From assembly GCA_034431895.1 (NCBI GenBank), contig DAOUCM010000055.1, forward strand, positions 1 to 23,515: 23,515 bases of DNA. The letters run 5' to 3'. The DNA is from JAABUE01 sp034431895 (lineage in GTDB: Bacteria > Chloroflexota > Anaerolineae > Anaerolineales > Villigracilaceae). The notes under the pieces were generated by a model. That model had not been told where the DNA came from. It ran no database searches and worked only from the letters and a program-made list of their open reading frames with translations. Made by a program: the position numbers and the translations under genes. Numbering within the stretch: the first letter of the stretch is position 1; every line of letters begins with the position of its first letter. Positions 22,563 through 23,515 of the stretch are shown piece by piece.

Positions 22563-22922
22563 GTACCACCGACCTACCAGGCAGAGCCTGATGATACGCT
22601 GCGTACCTCCTGCGCACCACCGACCTTGGGTCGGTGCGACCAGGCAGAGCTACGTACCACCGACCTTGGGTCGGCTTTCCACCAGGCAAAGCCTGGTGGT
22701 ACAGAGCCTGGGGATACGCTGTGTGCCTCCTGCGTACCACCGACCTTTGGTCGGTTCGACCAGGCAGAGCCTGGTGGTACAGAGCCTGGGGATACGCTGT
22801 GTGCCTCCTGCGTGCCACCGACCTTGGGTCGGTGCGACCAGGCAGAGCTACGTACCACCGACCTTGGGTCGGTTCGACCAGGCAGAGCCTGGTGGTACAG
22901 AGCCTGGGGATACGCTGTGTGC
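22563..22922. repeat. Array of six hairpin-rich repeat units
   Basis: Units start (G/C)TACCACCGACC-like at 22563, 22614, 22654, 22734, 22812 and 22852. A full unit is about 78-80 bases and folds into two hairpins, CCGACC-TTG-GGTCGG and CCAGGC-AGA-GCCTGG, within an outer GTACCACC/GGTGGTAC stem. It is followed by a tail with GAGCCTGGGGATACGCT. Units 2 and 5 are shortened to exactly 40 bases and both end GAGCTAC; unit 1 lacks the first hairpin's right arm. The order after unit 1 is short-long-long-short-long. Loop bases vary (TTG/TTT, AGA/AAA) while stems are kept. It is non-coding, although several frames stay open across it. Confidence 0.85.
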
Positions 22923-22959
22923 GCCTGGAGCCGGCCTCCAGCCAACTTTCATGCGCTGA

Positions 22960-22982
22960 GGCGGGGGATCGATCCCCCCGCC
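22960..22982. repeat. GC-rich hairpin after the array
   Basis: GGCGGGGGATC (22960-22970) pairs with GATCCCCCCGCC (22971-22982) with a single extra C. It is a strong hairpin between the last unit and the right terminal repeat. CTGGAG/CTCCAG (22925-22930/22936-22941) forms another, smaller one just before it. Confidence 0.6.
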
Positions 22983-23010
22983 GGCGCCGCAAGGAAGGTT
23001 ACCGAATTAT

Positions 23011-23037
23011 TTCGTTATACTCCATGAACTGCCGCCC
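23011..23037. repeat. Right terminal inverted repeat of the hairpin-array element
   Basis: This segment ends AACTGCCGCCC and is the reverse complement, at 24 of 27 positions, of the left repeat 22520-22546. A 12-base perfect match also links 23027-23038 to 22496-22507. No clear target-site duplication is seen outside either end. Confidence 0.7.
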
Positions 23038-23069
23038 CATTGTGTCTCTGTGACGAACAAGTCTAAGGA

Positions 23070-23515
23070 TTACATGCCTGCCATATAGGCCAGACCAACC
23101 GTACCGGGACCAGCGTGATTGGCAATGACCGGGCTGACATCGGCAAACACCGTTTCTTCAGGGTTCAAAATGGAAGCGGCTTTGTCCAAGACCTGACGCG
23201 CTTCTTCAGGCGCGTTGGCATGTAACGTGGATAAACGGATGGGAGACTGGCCTTTGGTTTTCTCGACCACCACTTCGATCACGCGCTCCAGCGCCTTGCC
23301 CTTAGTACGGATGCGCTCGACGGCCTCCACGCGGCCGTCCAACACCGCCAGGATGGGCTTCATATTGAGCGCCGTCCCCAAAAAACGCTGAGCGCCGCCG
23401 ATTCTTCCTCCGCGATGCAGGAACTCCAGCGTATCTACGGCAAAATAGACGCCGGTATGCTCGCGCGCCTTCTCGGCCAGGGCAACCACCTCCTTCAGGC
23501 TGGCGCCGGCTTCGG
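23070..23515 (-). CDS. DegV-family fatty-acid-binding protein, 3' part
   Basis: The last 148 codons of a DegV gene; the 5' end lies beyond the right edge. The frame is open to the window end, where it reads EAGASLKEVVALAEKAREHT. It is followed by YFAVDTLEFLHRGGRIGGAQ and LGTALNMKPILAVLDGRVEAVERIRTKGKALERVIE, the C-terminal DegV domain. DegV/FakB-like proteins bind a fatty acid and present it to a kinase (FakA) for incorporation into phospholipids. The GTG at 23489 is not the real start because conserved family sequence continues upstream of it. The stop is 32 bases from the right end of the repeat element. Confidence 0.88.
   Translation of the reverse strand, partial: EAGASLKEVVALAEKAREHTGVYFAVDTLEFLHRGGRIGGAQRFLGTALNMKPILAVLDGRVEAVERIRTKGKALERVIEVVVEKTKGQSPIRLSTLHANAPEEARQVLDKAASILNPEETVFADVSPVIANHAGPGTVGLAYMAGM

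Noticed and set aside
22563..22922. Possible CRISPR array
   Set aside because: The spacing parts between repeats are themselves repeated and form hairpins; there are no unique spacers of constant length and no cas gene in the window.
22474..22992. Open reading frames of 120-170 codons on both strands across the repeat array
   Set aside because: They exist because repeat units lack stop codons in several frames. The proteins are repetitive, Arg/Pro-rich, have no family match that I recognise, no ribosome site, and frames on both strands are equally open.

Overview
The window looks like a chromosomal segment of a Chloroflexota bacterium, most likely of the Anaerolineae type. This is inferred from protein style (GT-C-like membrane proteins with a WDDWPF-type first loop, Thr/Pro/Glu-rich lipoprotein linkers, a G5-domain propeller lipoprotein), moderately high GC, dense operons with ATGA overlaps, and short palindromic repeats between genes. 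No rRNA or other phylogenetic marker is present, so the assignment is tentative. No tRNA, rRNA, CRISPR array, transposase or phage gene was seen.

Layout. 1-222: 5' part of an ArsR-family repressor gene (minus strand) with a near-consensus promoter and a palindromic operator. 507-3777: two plus-strand polytopic membrane proteins that resemble GT-C glycosyltransferases. 3778-4146: non-coding, with a dispersed-repeat motif and a MITE-like nested inverted repeat. 4147-6224: a minus-strand operon of a small conserved protein, a hotdog acyl-CoA thioesterase and a magnesium-chelatase-I-like AAA+ ATPase. 6363-7771: a UDP-glucuronate decarboxylase-like SDR overlapping a GtrA flippase-like protein. 7817-10012: two lipoproteins. 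10061-11354: scpB and an rluB-like pseudouridine synthase on the plus strand. 11441-12082: a CBS-CBS-ACT protein. 12170-17076: a complete branched-chain or related amino-acid ABC transporter, transcribed livK-livH-livM-livG-livF, with a palindrome-rich gap after livK. 17245-21764: a chain of cyclophilin, DedA/VTT membrane protein, large sensor kinase and OmpR-type response regulator, mostly with overlapping ends. 21794-22417: uridine kinase, probably leaderless. 22496-23038: a non-coding element with about 27-bp terminal inverted repeats enclosing an array of hairpin-rich repeats. 23070-23515: 3' part of a DegV gene.

How the parts may work together. The envelope/sugar genes (GT-C-like proteins, UDP-xylose-type SDR, GtrA) suggest cell-surface glycan synthesis. 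The Liv cluster imports an amino-acid-like solute. The kinase/regulator pair lies directly upstream of livK on the same strand and could control it, but that is inference from position only. The most unusual structure is the TIR-bounded palindromic repeat array at 22496-23038. The nested inverted repeat at 4006-4133 and the hairpins at 6254-6346 and 15504-15756 show that this genome carries several classes of small palindromic elements between genes. I did not find clear evidence of a new defence or biosynthetic system.
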